This document shows, one piece after another, positions 62,017 through 64,000 of a DNA stretch of 64,000 nt (position 1 is the first letter of the stretch; each line of letters begins with the position of its first letter). A program made the translations under genes and the position numbers. Below the pieces are notes generated by a model. It was not told where the DNA came from and did no database searches. It saw only the letters and a list, made by a program, of their open reading frames with translations. Source of the stretch: an uncultured Paenibacillaceae bacterium. Its GTDB lineage: Bacteria > Bacillota > Bacilli > Paenibacillales > DA-C8. The stretch spans positions 1 through 64,000 of the forward strand of contig CALGAO010000031.1 of assembly GCA_937957685.1 (NCBI GenBank), in the 5' to 3' direction.

Positions 62017-64000
62017 TTAATTGGACAGGATCAACTGAGCCATCATCACGAGATCGGTGATGTCGATGATGTCATCGCCGTTCAGATCGAAGTGCGAGTA
62101 TTGATCCCAGTCAGGGCTGTTCTTCGATTTGCCGTAAGCGGATGCCATCATCGCGAGGTCGCCCACGCTCACGCGATCATCATCGTTGAAGTCGCCAGGG
62201 ATCGTCGGCTTGCGGATCAGGATCGTATGCTCTGCGCCGGCAACTGACGTTTCCGTGCCATCCTTGTCGGCGACGGTCAGATTCGTGATGCGGACCTTGG
62301 TCGTTCCCTCTGTCTCCAGGGCCTTGAACGGAAGCTTCATCAGGTCCTGATCGGGATTGGTCTGCCAGTCGTCCAGGTGAATGGCGATGACGCGAACCCT
62401 GCCAGGCTGATCTTCCTTGTAGCCCAGGATGACGAACTTGTTGTTCATCAGGGATACCGGTTCTCCGAGCATTTCGAGCAAGTCCTTGTCGTATTCGAAC
62501 GTGATATCCTGAGCGTATACGGGCTGTCCGATGCCCCGCAGACCATAGGTCACATGGAACGTCTGCCCTTTCTCAACCGTCTCCGGACCGGTCAGGACCG
62601 CCGGACTGGTCGGCCCGTCAGAATCCACCATCACCTGCGGATACAGGTCGAAGCGGTCAAATGCTGGCGTGTACTGATTGGGCACGGCTGTATAGTGAGT
62701 GAATCCCGCCGTTCCCGATGCATTGTTGCCGCCGTATGGATTGGATCCGCCGTTGTACGTGTTGTTGTTGGAGAAGCGGATCGTGTTGGCGCCAGCTTTC
62801 AGATAAACATCGATCGTCTGGGTAGCGTAATGGAGCCACGAGATCGTGTTCTTGAAATGGACGGTGATCGGTTCTTCGCCGTTGACGCTGATCTGTGCGT
62901 AGCGCTCCACGACATCGTTGTTATAGGCATGGGTGCCTGCGCTCTCGCCGTTCGCGTAAGTCACGACGAGCTTGTATACCCCGTCCTTCGGCACCACGAT
63001 GTCACGAATCTCCAGATAACGCTCCTGGCCGTCATACGAGGTGATGCCGTTGACATACTTGCCGCCGGATGCGTACCGGGCAGATATATCCGAACGGATC
63101 AGAGGCAGCTCTTGTCCTGCCGGCTCACCCACCACGATGGCATCCTCCGCTTCGATCGAGAAGATCGGCATCTTGCCGACGTAAACCGCCTGCACCTCAT
63201 CCAGGCTCAGGCTCGCCGTCGATCTTACGTCGATCAGGTTAATGCCTCTGCGCAGGAACATGCGGACGGTGGCATCCTTCCAGCTGCCGCTCGTATGGCT
63301 GACCGGGATATCTATCGCATGAATGCGGTCATGGTCGATGATGATCCGGCCGCTGCTTGCGGACGCATATCGGAATGTGACGTCGTACATGCCATCGTCG
63401 AGCACGCTGACGACGAAGCGTGTGCTTGCGTCGGCCTGGTTGCCATAGCCGGTGATGTAGCCTGCGCCGGTGAATCCGGAGAGCTCGTTATCTCTGTACA
63501 GGCCCGTTGCAGGATCGTATTCGGAGAATTCCGCCTGCACCTTATAGGTTGGAGCGGCGCCCTTCGGACCGTGATAGGTCAGTTCGATCGCATCGAGCGT
63601 CGATTCGCCGATTCCTTCTTCACCCGTATCCAGGTTGTACTTGCTGATGCTGATCGTATGTGTGCCGGCATCCAGATCGATGAACGTCGTATGGCCGCCG
63701 AGCTGTTGCATGCTGTAATCGGCGCGCAGGATGATCTTGAAGGAAGGCTGATCATCCACCTTGATGAACCATTCCGAGTTGATGCGCTGAGTGGCATTGC
63801 CTGTGTTGGCCTGGTTCGGCATGCTCGCCGTCGCGCCGCTTCCGCCGATGAGATCCAGTCGATAAGATCCGTCGGCAGGCACCGTGATGTTCGTCCAGCG
63901 AACGACGCTGTCCTGCTTGTTGATGCCCTGGACGATGCGCCCGTTGGATGCCGAGCGATTGCTGCTGGCTGCCGGGTACAGGTTGGCGATCGAGACGTTC
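62017..64000 (-). CDS. Large secreted protein with carbohydrate-binding-like modules, cohesin-like domain and dockerin (5' end outside window)
   Basis: The last 661 codons of a minus-strand gene that runs off the window; the frame is open to 64000. In visible order: a CBM6/35-like module (to about 130, RIVQGINKQDSVVRWTNITV early), a second (VQAEFSEYDPATG... about 140-270), a third (FSIEAEDAIVVGE..., about 275-450), a cohesin-like domain (about 455-590, YAQDITFEYDKDLLEML) and a C-terminal type I dockerin with two calcium loops (GDFNDDDRVSVGDLAMMA and FDLNGDDIIDITDLVMMA). Any catalytic domain would lie upstream. Probably secreted and docked on a cohesin carrier. Confidence 0.88.
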   Translation of the reverse strand, partial: NVSIANLYPAASSNRSASNGRIVQGINKQDSVVRWTNITVPADGSYRLDLIGGSGATASMPNQANTGNATQRINSEWFIKVDDQPSFKIILRADYSMQQLGGHTTFIDLDAGTHTISISKYNLDTGEEGIGESTLDAIELTYHGPKGAAPTYKVQAEFSEYDPATGLYRDNELSGFTGAGYITGYGNQADASTRFVVSVLDDGMYDVTFRYASASSGRIIIDHDRIHAIDIPVSHTSGSWKDATVRMFLRRGINLIDVRSTASLSLDEVQAVYVGKMPIFSIEAEDAIVVGEPAGQELPLIRSDISARYASGGKYVNGITSYDGQERYLEIRDIVVPKDGVYKLVVTYANGESAGTHAYNNDVVERYAQISVNGEEPITVHFKNTISWLHYATQTIDVYLKAGANTIRFSNNNTYNGGSNPYGGNNASGTAGFTHYTAVPNQYTPAFDRFDLYPQVMVDSDGPTSPAVLTGPETVEKGQTFHVTYGLRGIGQPVYAQDITFEYDKDLLEMLGEPVSLMNNKFVILGYKEDQPGRVRVIAIHLDDWQTNPDQDLMKLPFKALETEGTTKVRITNLTVADKDGTETSVAGAEHTILIRKPTIPGDFNDDDRVSVGDLAMMASAYGKSKNSPDWDQYSHFDLNGDDIIDITDLVMMAQLILSN

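Overview
The window reads as chromosomal DNA of a GC-rich, endospore-forming Firmicute, most likely in the Paenibacillaceae. Evidence for this: an alpha/beta-type small acid-soluble spore protein with a sigma-G type promoter, a tricistronic GerA/GerB/GerC germinant receptor operon, the Bacillales gene order menF-menD-menH-menB-menE-menC with menA divergent, the block polA-mutM-ytaF-coaE, S-layer homology (SLH) domains, and an AraC-type response regulator with a LytS-like kinase beside a sugar importer. I cannot name a species. I see no insertion sequence, prophage, rRNA or CRISPR array; the window is mostly housekeeping and nutrient-uptake chromosome, with a few small rearrangement scars and several short repeat families.

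Layout. 0.1-3.5 kb (minus): a YtrA-type GntR repressor, a membrane protein, an anchored propeller-like protein and an ABC ATPase; two matched 7-6-7 inverted repeats look like the operators. 3.5-7.6 kb (minus): germinant receptor genes gerA-gerB-gerC plus a 52-residue membrane protein. 7.7-12.2 kb: FMN reductase, CPBP protease (with an in-frame stop at codon 9 of the RBS-preceded frame), chemotaxis receptor, universal stress protein. 12.5-22.5 kb: complete menaquinone ring pathway on the minus strand, divergent menA, then a hotdog thioesterase that could serve as the DHNA-CoA hydrolase. 22.5-31.5 kb: Nnr repair enzyme, a tandem class II aldolase, aldo/keto reductase, catalase, lipoprotein, MATE exporter, tRNA-Lys. 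31.7-35.8 kb: a patch of small or damaged genes (head-to-head truncation at about 32.68 kb, an alpha/beta-hydrolase remnant), an SDR and OsmC. 35.8-41.6 kb: oligopeptide/dipeptide ABC operon oppA-B-C-D-F. 41.9-52.5 kb: tRNA-Ala, mgtE, ung, nrdR, SASP gene, then polA-mutM-ytaF-coaE-lytic transglycosylase, and a HAD hydrolase. A 149-bp tandem repeat that copies the 3' end of polA lies between polA and mutM.

52.7-64 kb: a carbohydrate region. A dCache/HAMP histidine kinase and an AraC-type regulator are followed by a first sugar-binding lipoprotein, then a second binding lipoprotein with two permeases and no ATPase gene. Converging on this is a minus-strand pair: a large secreted protein (cut by the window edge) with carbohydrate-binding-like modules, a cohesin-like domain and a C-terminal dockerin, and directly downstream a secreted cohesin-like domain fused to three SLH domains. 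A cohesin/SLH anchor encoded next to a dockerin protein suggests a minimal cellulosome-like surface display device beside its own sugar-sensing and uptake genes. This is the most interesting system in the window.
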